Assembly (NCBI RefSeq): GCF_008042275.1
Contig: NZ_RDBK01000043.1
Location: forward strand, 4,323,124 to 4,358,860
DNA: 35,737 nt
Source of the DNA: Streptomyces sp. OR43
GTDB taxonomy: Bacteria; Actinomycetota; Actinomycetes; Streptomycetales; Streptomycetaceae
Direction of reading: 5' to 3'
The notes beneath the pieces were generated by a model. It did no database searches. It saw only the letters and a list, made by a program, of their open reading frames with translations, and was not told the DNA's origin. This document shows, piece by piece, positions 25,190-32,809 of this stretch. Both the position numbers and the translations under genes were made by a program. The first letter of the stretch is position 1. The number at the start of each line of letters is the position of its first letter.

Positions 25190-26036
25190 TCGCGTTCCCG
25201 GAGGCCAGCGGCGAGCGCGCCAGCAGCACGCAACCCACGGCGATCAGGCCGAGCGCCAGCAGCTCCGGAACCACCCACCAGCCGGTGCGCAGGTGTTCGC
25301 CGAACAGGGTCACCCCGTACAGGATGCTGATCAGGGCGTCGCCCAGAGTCAGACACGGCTGGACCGCGACCAGCGTGCCCGCCTGCAGGGCGTTCTGCAG
25401 CAGGAACAACGCGCCGACGCCCGCCACCGCGGTGCCGTAGAGCTGCCAGGACGTGAACAGCGCCGCCGCCCCGCCCTCGTCGAGCCGGGCCATGGCGTCC
25501 TTCATCAGGGCCGCGGTCAGCGCGTACGCACAGGCGGCGGCCAGGCCCAGCAGCGCCGCCCGGGGATTGCCGCGCATGGCCAGGGCGCCCGCGATCAGGG
25601 CCGTCTCGAACAGGCCCGTGAGGATCAGGGCAGGCACCCACGCGGCCCCGTGCACCGTGGCGCTGCCCCCGCCCGGAGCGGCCGACGCCATGCCGAGGGC
25701 CAGACCGAACGTCACGGCGGCCACGCCGGACCACACCGGCCGGGGCAGCCGCACCCGCATCACGAAGCCGGCCATCAGAAGCGTCGCCGGCAGTTCGATC
25801 ACGAAGATGGGCTGCACCACGGCGATGGGACCGGTGGCCAGCGCCACGGCCTGGCAGACGGCGGCGACGATCACCAGGCCGATGCCGGCCAGCCACACCT
25901 TCTGGCGCAGCAGATGGCCGATCAGTGACAGCCGCATCGCCTCGCTGTCGGGGGCGGTGCTCGCGGCACGGCGCTGGAGGACGGAGGCCGCGCCGTTGCT
26001 GAGCGCGGTCAGGACGGCGAACAGGACGCTGATCAC
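25158..26036 (-). CDS. DMT (EamA-like) family membrane transporter
   Basis: This 292-residue integral membrane protein has about nine to ten hydrophobic segments in two halves, each with small-residue-rich helices (QAVALATGPIAVVQPIFVIE; LVAVQPCLTLGDALISILYG). It fits the drug/metabolite transporter superfamily; the VVQP and VAVQP motifs occur in members that are often annotated as EamA-like. Substrate unknown. GTG 26036 is the likely start; no strong ribosome site is visible. Its 3' end forms half of the shared terminator. It is divergent from the broken winged-helix gene, and three 31-bp repeats lie between them. Confidence 0.8.
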   Translation of the reverse strand: MISVLFAVLTALSNGAASVLQRRAASTAPDSEAMRLSLIGHLLRQKVWLAGIGLVIVAAVCQAVALATGPIAVVQPIFVIELPATLLMAGFVMRVRLPRPVWSGVAAVTFGLALGMASAAPGGGSATVHGAAWVPALILTGLFETALIAGALAMRGNPRAALLGLAAACAYALTAALMKDAMARLDEGGAAALFTSWQLYGTAVAGVGALFLLQNALQAGTLVAVQPCLTLGDALISILYGVTLFGEHLRTGWWVVPELLALGLIAVGCVLLARSPLASGNATAPARARRVD

Positions 26037-26109
26037 CGGACCATGATGCGGGTGCCCGGCGCGAATGGCCGGAACCCGCCGGCAGCGGCATGGCGCAGGA
26101 CGTACCGGT

Positions 26110-26203
26110 GCGGGAAGCCGCCACCGGGGCCGGATCTGACGCGGGTAGCCCCCACCGGGGACCGCACGTGACGCGGGAATCCGCCATCAGGACGGGACCT
26201 GAC
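26110..26203. repeat. Three imperfect ~31-bp tandem repeats
   Basis: Three consecutive units, 26110-26140, 26141-26172 and 26173-26203, each start GCGGG(A/T)A and end (T/C)(C/G)TGAC, with CCACCGGGG or CCATCAGGA in the middle. They fill the divergent space between the DMT transporter and the winged-helix gene and may be operator sites. Confidence 0.6.
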
Positions 26204-26228
26204 CGCATGGCCGCGTAGCGTGCCGTCC

Positions 26229-26960
26229 ATGGCCGTGAAGAAGAAGACCTCCGCCGCCGCCCCGGCCGTCGTGCTCACGCCGCGGGCGCTGGGACGCGCG
26301 ACCCTGGAGCGCCAACTCCTGCTCAGGCGTACGGCGATGAGCGCCGAGGACGCCGTGCGGCATCTCGTCGGACTCCAGGCGCAGAACACCAGGCCGCCGT
26401 ACTTCCAGCTCCTCGCCCGGCTGGAGGGCTTCGCACCGGAACGGCTCGCCGCGCTGATGGAGTCGCGCCGGGTCGTCCGCATCGTCACCCTGCGCTCCAC
26501 CATCCACACCCACACCGCCGACGACGCCCTGACCCTGCGCCCGCTGGTCCAGGAGGCCCGCGACCGGGAGCTGAGGATCTTCCGCAAGGGGCTCGTGGGT
26601 GTGGACCTGGACCGGCTGAGGGACCTCAGCAGGGCGTACGTCGAAGAGGCGCCCCGTACCCCGAAGGAGATCCGCGAACGCCTGCTCACCGAGTGGCCCG
26701 CCGCGGACCCGCAGGCGCTGAGCACCGCCGCACGCTGTCTGCTGCCCCTCGTCCAGGTCACCCCGCGCGGAGTATGGGGCCGCAGCGGCCAGGTCGCGCT
26801 GACCACCGCGGAGCACTGGCTCGGCAGGCCCTCCGCACCGGCCCCCGCGCCCGACGGCACCGTGCTGCGCTACCTCGCCGCCTTCGGACCCGCTTCGGTC
26901 AAGGACATGCAGTCCTGGGCCGGGCTGACAAGGCTGCGCGAGGTCTTCGAACGGCTCCGG
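26229..26960 (+). pseudogene. 5' part of a winged-helix (HTH_42/YcaQ-like) gene
   Basis: About 244 codons read normally from ATG 26229: LTPRALGRATLERQLLLRR, AEDAVRHLVGLQAQ, RVVRIVTLRSTIHTH, TPKEIRERLLTEWPA and LRYLAAFGPASVKDMQSWAG. This is the winged-helix DNA-binding/AlkZ-like family, normally about 360-400 residues. The frame enters the 145-bp repeat after LREVFERLR and stops at 26984. The C-terminal part of the same family is found at 27226-27516 in another frame. The gene is thus split, with roughly 45-50 middle residues lost. It may still make a truncated protein. Confidence 0.8.
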
Positions 26961-27095
26961 GCGAATTGTCCTGCGCCGGCATGATGCCGTCGGGTGCGGT
27001 GCCGTGATAAAGGCCATCGGTCTCAGGGACGGCGGCCCGGTCCGGCACAGCACCAAGAGGTCGTGCGCCTTGCATCCGGACGCACGACCTGCTCG
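26951..27095 (-). repeat. 145-bp inverted repeat, copy B
   Basis: Reverse-complement partner of 24272-24416. It begins within the winged-helix gene (26951) and ends with the same hairpin (27058-27090), which is here the first of two tandem copies. The first ~9 bp could be original winged-helix sequence, as they read naturally as ERLR. Confidence 0.9.
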
Positions 27096-27142
27096 AGCAC
27101 CAAGAGGTCGTGCGCCTTGCATCCGGACGCACGACCTGCTCG
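27049..27142. repeat. Two tandem 47-bp hairpin units
   Basis: Two identical 47-bp units, 27049-27095 and 27096-27142, each hold AGGTCGTGCG-N13-CGCACGACCT (27058-27090, 27105-27137). Together with copy A the window has three of these hairpins. The size and structure recall REP- or IS200/IS605-end-like hairpins, but no such enzyme is nearby. Confidence 0.85.
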
Positions 27143-27240
27143 TCTGGGAGTGGTGCGCCGACACCTACGGGGCCGGCGAACGCGTCATCCGAGGCGGCTC
27201 CTACCTGTGCCACGCCTCGTACTGCAACCGGACCCGCGTC
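27139..27240 (+). pseudogene. Fragment of a formylglycine-generating (sulfatase-modifying) enzyme
   Basis: Directly after the hairpin units the frame reads LVWEWCADTYGAGERVIRGG then SYLCHASYCNR. This matches the C-terminal core of formylglycine-generating enzymes, including the active-site pair SYLCHxSYCNR. The family has a longer stretch between WCAD and RVIRGGS, so this piece carries an internal deletion. It fuses in frame to winged-helix C-terminal sequence at about 27226-27240. Confidence 0.75.
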
Positions 27241-27516
27241 ATTCCGCCGCCGCTCAAGGGGCGCAACGGGATGGGGAACCAGGCGTACGGCAGCGTGCTG
27301 GTCGACGGGTTCCTCGCGGCGATCTGGCGACTGGAGGCCGGCGGGGCCGGTACGCCGGCGACGGTCACCGTGCAGGAGCTGCGCCCGTTCACCGCAGCCG
27401 AGCGGGACGACGTCACGGACGAGGCCGTGGCCCTGCTCTCCGTGATGACGAAGGCGACCGCCGAAGGCGGGGCCGGGGACGTCCGCTTCGCCTCGTTCGT
27501 CGACTTCGGCGACTGA
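27226..27516 (+). pseudogene. 3' part of the winged-helix (HTH_42) gene
   Basis: From NRTRVIPPPLKGRNGMGN onward, through YGSVLVDGFLAAIWRLE and VTVQELRPFTAAERDDVTDE, the frame gives the C-terminal domain expected for the interrupted gene at 26229. It ends at a TGA at 27514-27516, 3 bp from the convergent regulator stop. Fusion to the formylglycine-enzyme fragment occurs at shared NRTRV/DRTRV-like sequence, suggesting microhomology joining (inference). Confidence 0.7.
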
Positions 27517-27519
27517 ACC

Positions 27520-28362
27520 CTACGGCAGCAGGCCCGCCCGCCGGGCCGCGACGACCGCCTCCAGGCGGGTGTGCGCGCCCAGCTTCCGCATCGCCGCGCG
27601 CAGATACCCCTTCACCGTCTCCGGCCGCAGCCCGAGCCGGTCCGCCGCCACCGCGTTCGTGGCGCCCGCGGCGACGCAGGCGAGGACGTCCACCTCGCGC
27701 GGCGCCAGCTGGACGTCGCGCGCCCTGGGCACCCGGGTACCCGCCGCGGCGGCGAGCCGCCCGCACACCGCGAGCAACTCCTCCCGCAGCGCCGGGTCGA
27801 GGACCTTCGGCGCGAGGGCGCGCAGCTCACGGTGCGCCTCCCGGACGTCCTCCCACGCCCCGGGCACGGCCCGCGGGTCGGTGACCTCTTCGCGCGTCAC
27901 AGCGAGCAACTGCTGCACCTCGTCCCGTACGACCAGCGCCTGCTCCACGTCGCGGGCCGCCGCGACGGCCGCGTCGAACGTACGGTCCCCCAGGCCGAGG
28001 GGCTCGCGCAGCGCCCCGTACAGCACACCCCGCACCCTGCGGCGTACGACGACGGGCACGGCGACCACCGAGCGCAGGCCCTCGGCGGCCACGGCCAGGT
28101 CGTACTCGTGACTGATGTGGCGCGAGGAGGGGTAGTCGGTCACCGCGCAGGGCCGGGACAGGGCGATCGACTTGCCGCCGAGGCCGCTGCCGGCCGAGAT
28201 CACCAGCCCGCGCAGGGCCGTGGTCTGCGCCCCGTTCAGCTCCGCGATCCTGGCATGACGGGTGTCGGAGAGCAGCCCGCCGAACGCCACGGGCAGCCCG
28301 CTCGTCCGGCGCAGCCGCAGCAGCGCCGCTTGCATCTCGACCGCATCGACCGATTCCGGCAC
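27520..28362 (-). CDS. GAF-domain LuxR-family transcriptional regulator
   Basis: The 280-residue protein has an N-terminal GAF-like sensor (residues ~10-150; GGKSIALSRPCAVTDYPSSR, VVAVPVVVRRRVRGVLYGAL), a helical linker, and a C-terminal LuxR helix-turn-helix (~215-275; LAPREVDVLACVAAGATNAV, LGLRPETVKGYLRAAMRKLG). It lacks a receiver domain, so a small ligand or redox signal is more likely than phosphorylation. GTG 28362 has GAGAGG upstream. It is divergent from two acyl-CoA ligases; GAF-LuxR regulators next to such ligases often control them (inference). Confidence 0.88.
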   Translation of the reverse strand: MPESVDAVEMQAALLRLRRTSGLPVAFGGLLSDTRHARIAELNGAQTTALRGLVISAGSGLGGKSIALSRPCAVTDYPSSRHISHEYDLAVAAEGLRSVVAVPVVVRRRVRGVLYGALREPLGLGDRTFDAAVAAARDVEQALVVRDEVQQLLAVTREEVTDPRAVPGAWEDVREAHRELRALAPKVLDPALREELLAVCGRLAAAAGTRVPRARDVQLAPREVDVLACVAAGATNAVAADRLGLRPETVKGYLRAAMRKLGAHTRLEAVVAARRAGLLP

Positions 28363-28407
28363 GCTGACGCCTCTCCGCCCGGCTCCGGGAACACCGCGTT
28401 CCCCGCC

Positions 28408-28459
28408 CCACCCCCGTTCGGGGGTGGTGAGAGCTGGGTCACTGTTTACATGATGTTAA
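28408..28459. promoter_or_regulatory. Hairpin and near-palindrome in the regulator/ligase intergenic region
   Basis: CCACCCCC-GTTC-GGGGGTGG (28408-28427) is a perfect 8-bp hairpin. Then comes TTTACATGATGTTAA (28445-28459), a 15-bp palindrome with one mismatch and unusually AT-rich for this DNA, 50 bp before the ligase start. It could be an operator or a -10 region for either gene. Confidence 0.5.
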
Positions 28460-28508
28460 GCGACCGGCCCGAGACCGTGACCGGTCCGGTCCGCAATGAG
28501 GAGGGCAC

Positions 28509-30185
28509 ATGTCGGCATCCAGCTCGACGGAGACGTTCCGGGCCGCCCGGGACTTCCTGCTTCGGCACCGCGAGGACTACACCGCGGCCTACGAGGGCTT
28601 CCGCTGGCCCCGCAGCGACCACTTCAACTGGGCGCTCGACTGGTTCGACGTCATCGCCGAGGGCAACGACCGCACCGCCCTGCACATCGTGGAGGAGGAC
28701 GGCGGACGCACCGAGGTGTCCTTCGCCCGGATGTCCGCCCGCTCCAACCAGGCCGCGAACTGGCTGCGCGCCCAGGGCGTACGCGAGGGCGACCGCATCC
28801 TCGTCATGCTCGGCAACCAGACCGAACTCTGGGAGACCGCGCTCGCCGCGATGAAGCTGCGCGCCGTCGTCATCCCCGCGACGCCGCTGCTGGGCCCCGT
28901 CGACCTGCGCGACCGGGTCGAGCGCGGCCGGGTCCGGCACGTCCTGGTCCGGGACGCCGACACCGCCAAGTTCGACGAGGTGCCCGGCGACTACACCCGG
29001 ATCTCCGTGGGCGCCGACACCGAGGGCTGGATCTCCTACACCGGGGCCGACGAGCAGCCGGATACCTTCACGGCGGACCGCGAGACCGACGCCGACGAAC
29101 CCCTGATGCTCTACTTCACCTCGGGCACCACCGCCAGCCCCAAGCTCGTCGAGCACACCCACGTCTCCTACCCCGTGGGCCACTTGTCGACGATGTACTG
29201 GATCGGGCTCAAGCCCGGCGACGTCCACCTCAACATCTCCTCACCCGGCTGGGCCAAGCACGCCTGGTCCAACCTCTTCGCCCCGTGGAGCGCCGAGGCG
29301 ACCGTCTTCATCTTCAACTACACCCGCTTCGACGCGGGCCGGCTGATGGCCGAGATGGACCGCTCGGGCGTCACCAGCTTCTGCGCCCCACCCACCGTCT
29401 GGCGCATGCTCATCCAGGCCGACCTCTCCCAGCTGACGACCCCGCCGCGCGAGGTCGTCGCGGCGGGCGAACCGCTGAACCCCGAGGTCATCGAGACGGT
29501 CCGGCGCGCCTGGGGCGTCACCATCCGCGACGGCTTCGGGCAGACGGAGACCGCCGTCCAGGTCGCGAACACCCCCGGTCAGGTCCTGAAGGCCGGTTCG
29601 ATGGGGCGCCCGAGTCCTGGCTTCAAGGTCGTCCTCCTCGACCCGGTCAGCGGCGAGCCCGGCGCCGTCGAGGGCGAGATCTCGCTCGACCTCTCGGGTC
29701 ACCCCGTCGGCCTGATGACCGGCTACCACGGCGACCCGGACCGTACCGCCGAAGCCATGGCGGGCGGCTACTACCGCACCGGCGACATCGGCGCCCGCGA
29801 CACCGACGGCTACATCACCTACGTCGGCCGTGCCGACGACGTCTTCAAGGCCTCCGACTACAAGATCTCCCCGTTCGAGCTGGAGAGCGCGCTGCTGGAG
29901 CACGAGGCGGTCGCCGAGGCCGCCGTCGTACCGGCGCCCGACCCGGTGCGCCTCTCCGTCCCGAAGGCTTACATCGTGCTCGCCGAGGGCTGGGAGCCCG
30001 GACCGGACACCGCCAAGGTGCTCTTCGCCCACTCCCGGGCGGTGCTCGCCCCGTACAAGCGGGTCCGCCGGCTGGAGTTCGCCGAGCTGCCCAAGACCGT
30101 CTCGGGGAAGATCCGCCGCATCGAGCTGCGCGAGCGCACCGCCCAGGGCGGCGGCACCGAGTACAGCGAGGGGGACCTGGCATGA
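28509..30185 (+). CDS. Acyl-CoA synthetase, medium-chain ACSM-like
   Basis: This 558-residue AMP-forming ligase has the P-loop YFTSGTTASPKLVEH, SSPGWAKHAWSNLFAPW, the adenylate motif DGFGQTE, the hinge YYRTGDIGARDTDGYI and the catalytic Lys region LPKTVSGKIRR. The pattern fits medium-chain or aromatic acyl-CoA synthetases (ACSM/AcsA-like). It activates a carboxylic acid to its CoA thioester using ATP. A GGAGG site lies 5 nt before ATG 28509. It is translationally coupled (ATGA) to a second ligase. The true substrate is not visible. Confidence 0.88.
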   Translation: MSASSSTETFRAARDFLLRHREDYTAAYEGFRWPRSDHFNWALDWFDVIAEGNDRTALHIVEEDGGRTEVSFARMSARSNQAANWLRAQGVREGDRILVMLGNQTELWETALAAMKLRAVVIPATPLLGPVDLRDRVERGRVRHVLVRDADTAKFDEVPGDYTRISVGADTEGWISYTGADEQPDTFTADRETDADEPLMLYFTSGTTASPKLVEHTHVSYPVGHLSTMYWIGLKPGDVHLNISSPGWAKHAWSNLFAPWSAEATVFIFNYTRFDAGRLMAEMDRSGVTSFCAPPTVWRMLIQADLSQLTTPPREVVAAGEPLNPEVIETVRRAWGVTIRDGFGQTETAVQVANTPGQVLKAGSMGRPSPGFKVVLLDPVSGEPGAVEGEISLDLSGHPVGLMTGYHGDPDRTAEAMAGGYYRTGDIGARDTDGYITYVGRADDVFKASDYKISPFELESALLEHEAVAEAAVVPAPDPVRLSVPKAYIVLAEGWEPGPDTAKVLFAHSRAVLAPYKRVRRLEFAELPKTVSGKIRRIELRERTAQGGGTEYSEGDLA

Positions 30186-31789
30186 CCGAGCCGTCCTACG
30201 CCCACGGCACCGGCACCACCGCCCTGCTGGGCGACACCATCGGACGCAACCTCGACCGGGCGGTCCAGGCGTACCCGGACCGGGAGGCGCTCGTCGACGT
30301 ACCGTCCGGGCGGCGCTGGACCTACGCCGAGTTCGGCGCGGCCGTCGACGAACTGGCCCGCGCGCTCATGGCCTCGGGCGTGGAACGGGGCGACCGGGTC
30401 GGCATCTGGGCGGTCAACTGCCCGGAGTGGGTGCTCGTCCAGTACGCGACCGCGCGCATCGGCGCCGTCATGGTCAACATCAACCCCGCCTACCGGGCCC
30501 ACGAGCTGGAGTACGTGCTGAAGCAGGCCGGTATCTCCCTCCTGGCCGCCTCGCTCGCCCACCGCACCAGCGACTACCGGGCCCTGGTCGACCAGGTCCG
30601 CGCCAACTGCCCCGCCCTGCGCGCCGTGCACTACATCGGTGACCGGTCCTGGGACGAGCTCCTCACCGTCTCCGGATCGGTGACGGCTGAGCAACTCGCC
30701 GACCGCGAAGCCGGGTTGTCCTGCGACGACCCGATCAACATCCAGTACACCTCCGGCACGACAGGCTTCCCCAAGGGAGCCACGCTCTCCCACCACAACA
30801 TCCTCAACAACGGCTACTTCGTCGGGGAGCTGGTCGCGTACACCGAACACGACCGGGTCTGTGTGCCGGTGCCGTTCTACCACTGCTTCGGCATGGTCAT
30901 GGGCAACCTCGGCATCACCTCGCACGGCGCCTGCATCGTGATCCCCGCCCCCGCCTTCGAGGCGGCCGCCGTGCTCGCTGCCGTCGAACAGGAGCGCTGC
31001 ACCTCGCTCTACGGCGTCCCGACCATGTTCATCGCGGAGCTGAACCTCCCCGACTTCTCCTCGTACGACCTCTCCTCGCTGCGCACCGGCATCATGGCCG
31101 GATCACCCTGCCCGGTCGAGGTGATGAAGCGGGTCGTCGCCCAGATGCACATGGACGAGGTGTCCATCTGCTACGGCATGACGGAGACCTCGCCGGTCTC
31201 CACCCAGACCCGCCGCGACGACGACCTGGAGCGCCGCACCGGCACGGTCGGCCGTGTGATGCCGCACATCGAGGTCAAGGTCGTCGACCCGGCGACCGGG
31301 GCGACGCTGGAACGCGGGATGTCGGGCGAACTGTGCGTCCGCGGCTACAGCGTGATGCTCGGCTACTGGGAGCAGCCCGAGCGGACCGCGGAGGTGATCG
31401 ACGCGGGGCGCTGGATGCACACCGGGGACCTCGCGGTGATGCGCGAGGACGGCTATGTGCAGATCGTCGGCCGGATCAAGGACGTGATCATCCGGGGCGG
31501 TGAGAACGTCTATCCCCGGGAGGTCGAGGAGTTCCTCTACCGGCACCCGAAGATCGCCGACGTGCAGGTGGTGGGTGTCGCGGACGAGCGGTACGGCGAG
31601 GAGATCCTGGCCTGCGTCATTCCCTCGGACGCGGACGATCCGCCGAGCCTGGAGGAGCTCAGGGCCTTCTGCGCCGAGCAGTTGGCGTACTACAAGGTGC
31701 CGCGCCTGCTCCGGATCATGGAGACCTTCCCGATGACGGTCAGCGGGAAGGTCCGGAAGGTCGAACTGCGGGAGAACTACGGCCGGTAG
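30182..31789 (+). CDS. Fatty-acyl-CoA synthetase, FadD-like
   Basis: This 535-residue AMP-forming ligase has P-loop YTSGTTGFPKGATLSH, VPFYHCFGMVMG, the adenylate motif CYGMTETSPVS, hinge WMHTGDLAVMREDGYVQIVG and the C-terminal MTVSGKVRK with catalytic Lys. The GGENVYPREVEEFL segment is typical of FadD-type enzymes. It makes acyl-CoA for beta-oxidation or biosynthesis. Its start overlaps the stop of the first ligase by 4 bp, so the two are co-expressed. It converges on a small hypothetical gene; the 56-bp gap holds short GACGGACGGG-type repeats. Confidence 0.9.
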   Translation: MTEPSYAHGTGTTALLGDTIGRNLDRAVQAYPDREALVDVPSGRRWTYAEFGAAVDELARALMASGVERGDRVGIWAVNCPEWVLVQYATARIGAVMVNINPAYRAHELEYVLKQAGISLLAASLAHRTSDYRALVDQVRANCPALRAVHYIGDRSWDELLTVSGSVTAEQLADREAGLSCDDPINIQYTSGTTGFPKGATLSHHNILNNGYFVGELVAYTEHDRVCVPVPFYHCFGMVMGNLGITSHGACIVIPAPAFEAAAVLAAVEQERCTSLYGVPTMFIAELNLPDFSSYDLSSLRTGIMAGSPCPVEVMKRVVAQMHMDEVSICYGMTETSPVSTQTRRDDDLERRTGTVGRVMPHIEVKVVDPATGATLERGMSGELCVRGYSVMLGYWEQPERTAEVIDAGRWMHTGDLAVMREDGYVQIVGRIKDVIIRGGENVYPREVEEFLYRHPKIADVQVVGVADERYGEEILACVIPSDADDPPSLEELRAFCAEQLAYYKVPRLLRIMETFPMTVSGKVRKVELRENYGR

Positions 31790-31845
31790 CCGCCGGACGG
31801 ACGGGCACCGCCGACGGACGGGTACGGCCAGAGGGACGGGTACCG

Positions 31846-32148
31846 TCAGGCGGCTTCGATGATGTCGCCGGCGGTGCCCTGGGTCGCGGCCGCCCATTCG
31901 ATCAGCAGTACCTCGTAGGCCGCGGACTCCACGGGGGACCAGTCCTGGCCGGCCTGCGCGTCCACGAGCGCGCGGATCGCCTCGTTCGCCTCGACGGCGG
32001 CGGGGTGGGCCGGCTGTGCGGGAAGGGTGCGGTGCGACGGGGCCGCGGCCGGGACGGATGCCGTGGGTGCGACAGGTGTGACCGTGGTGACAGGCAGGGC
32101 GGGTTGCGCCGGTTTCGTGGGTGGAGAAAGCCGTGGAGTTAAGACCAT
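31846..32148 (-). CDS. Small hypothetical protein with a TTA codon
   Basis: A 100-residue protein: a Pro/Ala/Thr-rich N-terminal half (LTPRLSPPTKPAQPALP) and a helical C-terminal half (VEANEAIRALVDAQ, SPVESAAYEVLLIEWAAAT). I do not recognise it. Start ATG 32148 is preceded by GTGGGG. The third codon is TTA (forward bases 32140-32142), the rare leucine codon read by the bldA tRNA in Streptomyces, so translation may be tied to development. The frame is open further upstream (to 32319), so the start is uncertain. Confidence 0.6.
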   Translation of the reverse strand: MVLTPRLSPPTKPAQPALPVTTVTPVAPTASVPAAAPSHRTLPAQPAHPAAVEANEAIRALVDAQAGQDWSPVESAAYEVLLIEWAAATQGTAGDIIEAA

Positions 32149-32224
32149 GCGCCCCACTCTAGGGCCCGCCACTGACAACCGACCGAACATCTGTGGCCCC
32201 TGGCTCGAACGTGACCGATAGCAC

Positions 32225-32761
32225 TCACTGTGGCCGGTCGGTTTCTGTGAGGTGCGGCACGTCGCGCCGCATGCAGACCCGTGGCCACCGGTCGAGGCCG
32301 TGTTCCGCCTCCTCGGCACGAATCTTGCGCAGACCGTCCGTGAGGCCGGATTCCGTCAGGACGCGGAAGCCGAGCCGCGCGTAGTACGGCGCGTTCCACG
32401 GGACGTGGGCGAACGTCGTCAGGGTCAGCGCGGCCAGCCCCTCGTGCGCGGCCCAGGCCCCGGCGCGGTCGATGAGGGCGCTGCCCAGGCCGCGCCGGGC
32501 GGCCGACGGATGGACGGAGACCTGCTCGATGTGGGCGGCGCCGTCGACCGGGTCGGCGATCAGATAGCCGACGGGCAGGTCGTCGGCGCCCGTGGTCACC
32601 CAGGCGCGGCCGGCCACGCGGTATCCGTCCAGCAGGTCCAGGGGCGGGGGGTCGTCGTCGGCCACGCAGGCCATGCCGACCGTGCGGAAGGGTTCGCCTG
32701 CGGCGCGCTCGATGTCCTGGAGGAGCGGGAGATCCGAGCGGCGGGCGGGACGGATGCGCAT
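32225..32761 (-). CDS. GNAT-family N-acetyltransferase
   Basis: The 178-residue protein has the GNAT acetyl-CoA site: IEQVSVHPSAARRGLGSALI (motif A, R/Q-x-x-G-x-G/A as RRGLGS) near residues 78-97, with NAPYYARLGFRVL (motif B) later. Acceptor unknown. ATG 32761 is the first start. It lies between the small TTA-containing gene and the zinc-ribbon gene, all on the minus strand, with 76- and 48-bp gaps. Confidence 0.88.
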   Translation of the reverse strand: MRIRPARRSDLPLLQDIERAAGEPFRTVGMACVADDDPPPLDLLDGYRVAGRAWVTTGADDLPVGYLIADPVDGAAHIEQVSVHPSAARRGLGSALIDRAGAWAAHEGLAALTLTTFAHVPWNAPYYARLGFRVLTESGLTDGLRKIRAEEAEHGLDRWPRVCMRRDVPHLTETDRPQ

Positions 32762-32809
32762 GCTTCAGTATGGCGCGCGTGAGGCCGGTCCGGCGGTGGT
32801 GTACCGGTC

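Noticed and set aside
25105..26208. Minus-strand 367-codon frame over the DMT gene and part of the upstream region
   Set aside because: Out-of-frame shadow of the membrane transporter; it lacks hydrophobic segments and is Arg/Gly-rich.
24272..27095. Composite transposon bounded by insertion sequences
   Set aside because: The inverted repeats encode no transposase and no target-site duplications were seen; called a repeat pair, not an insertion sequence.
27049..27142. CRISPR-like array
   Set aside because: Only two units directly abutting with no variable spacers, and the unit itself is a hairpin; no cas genes.
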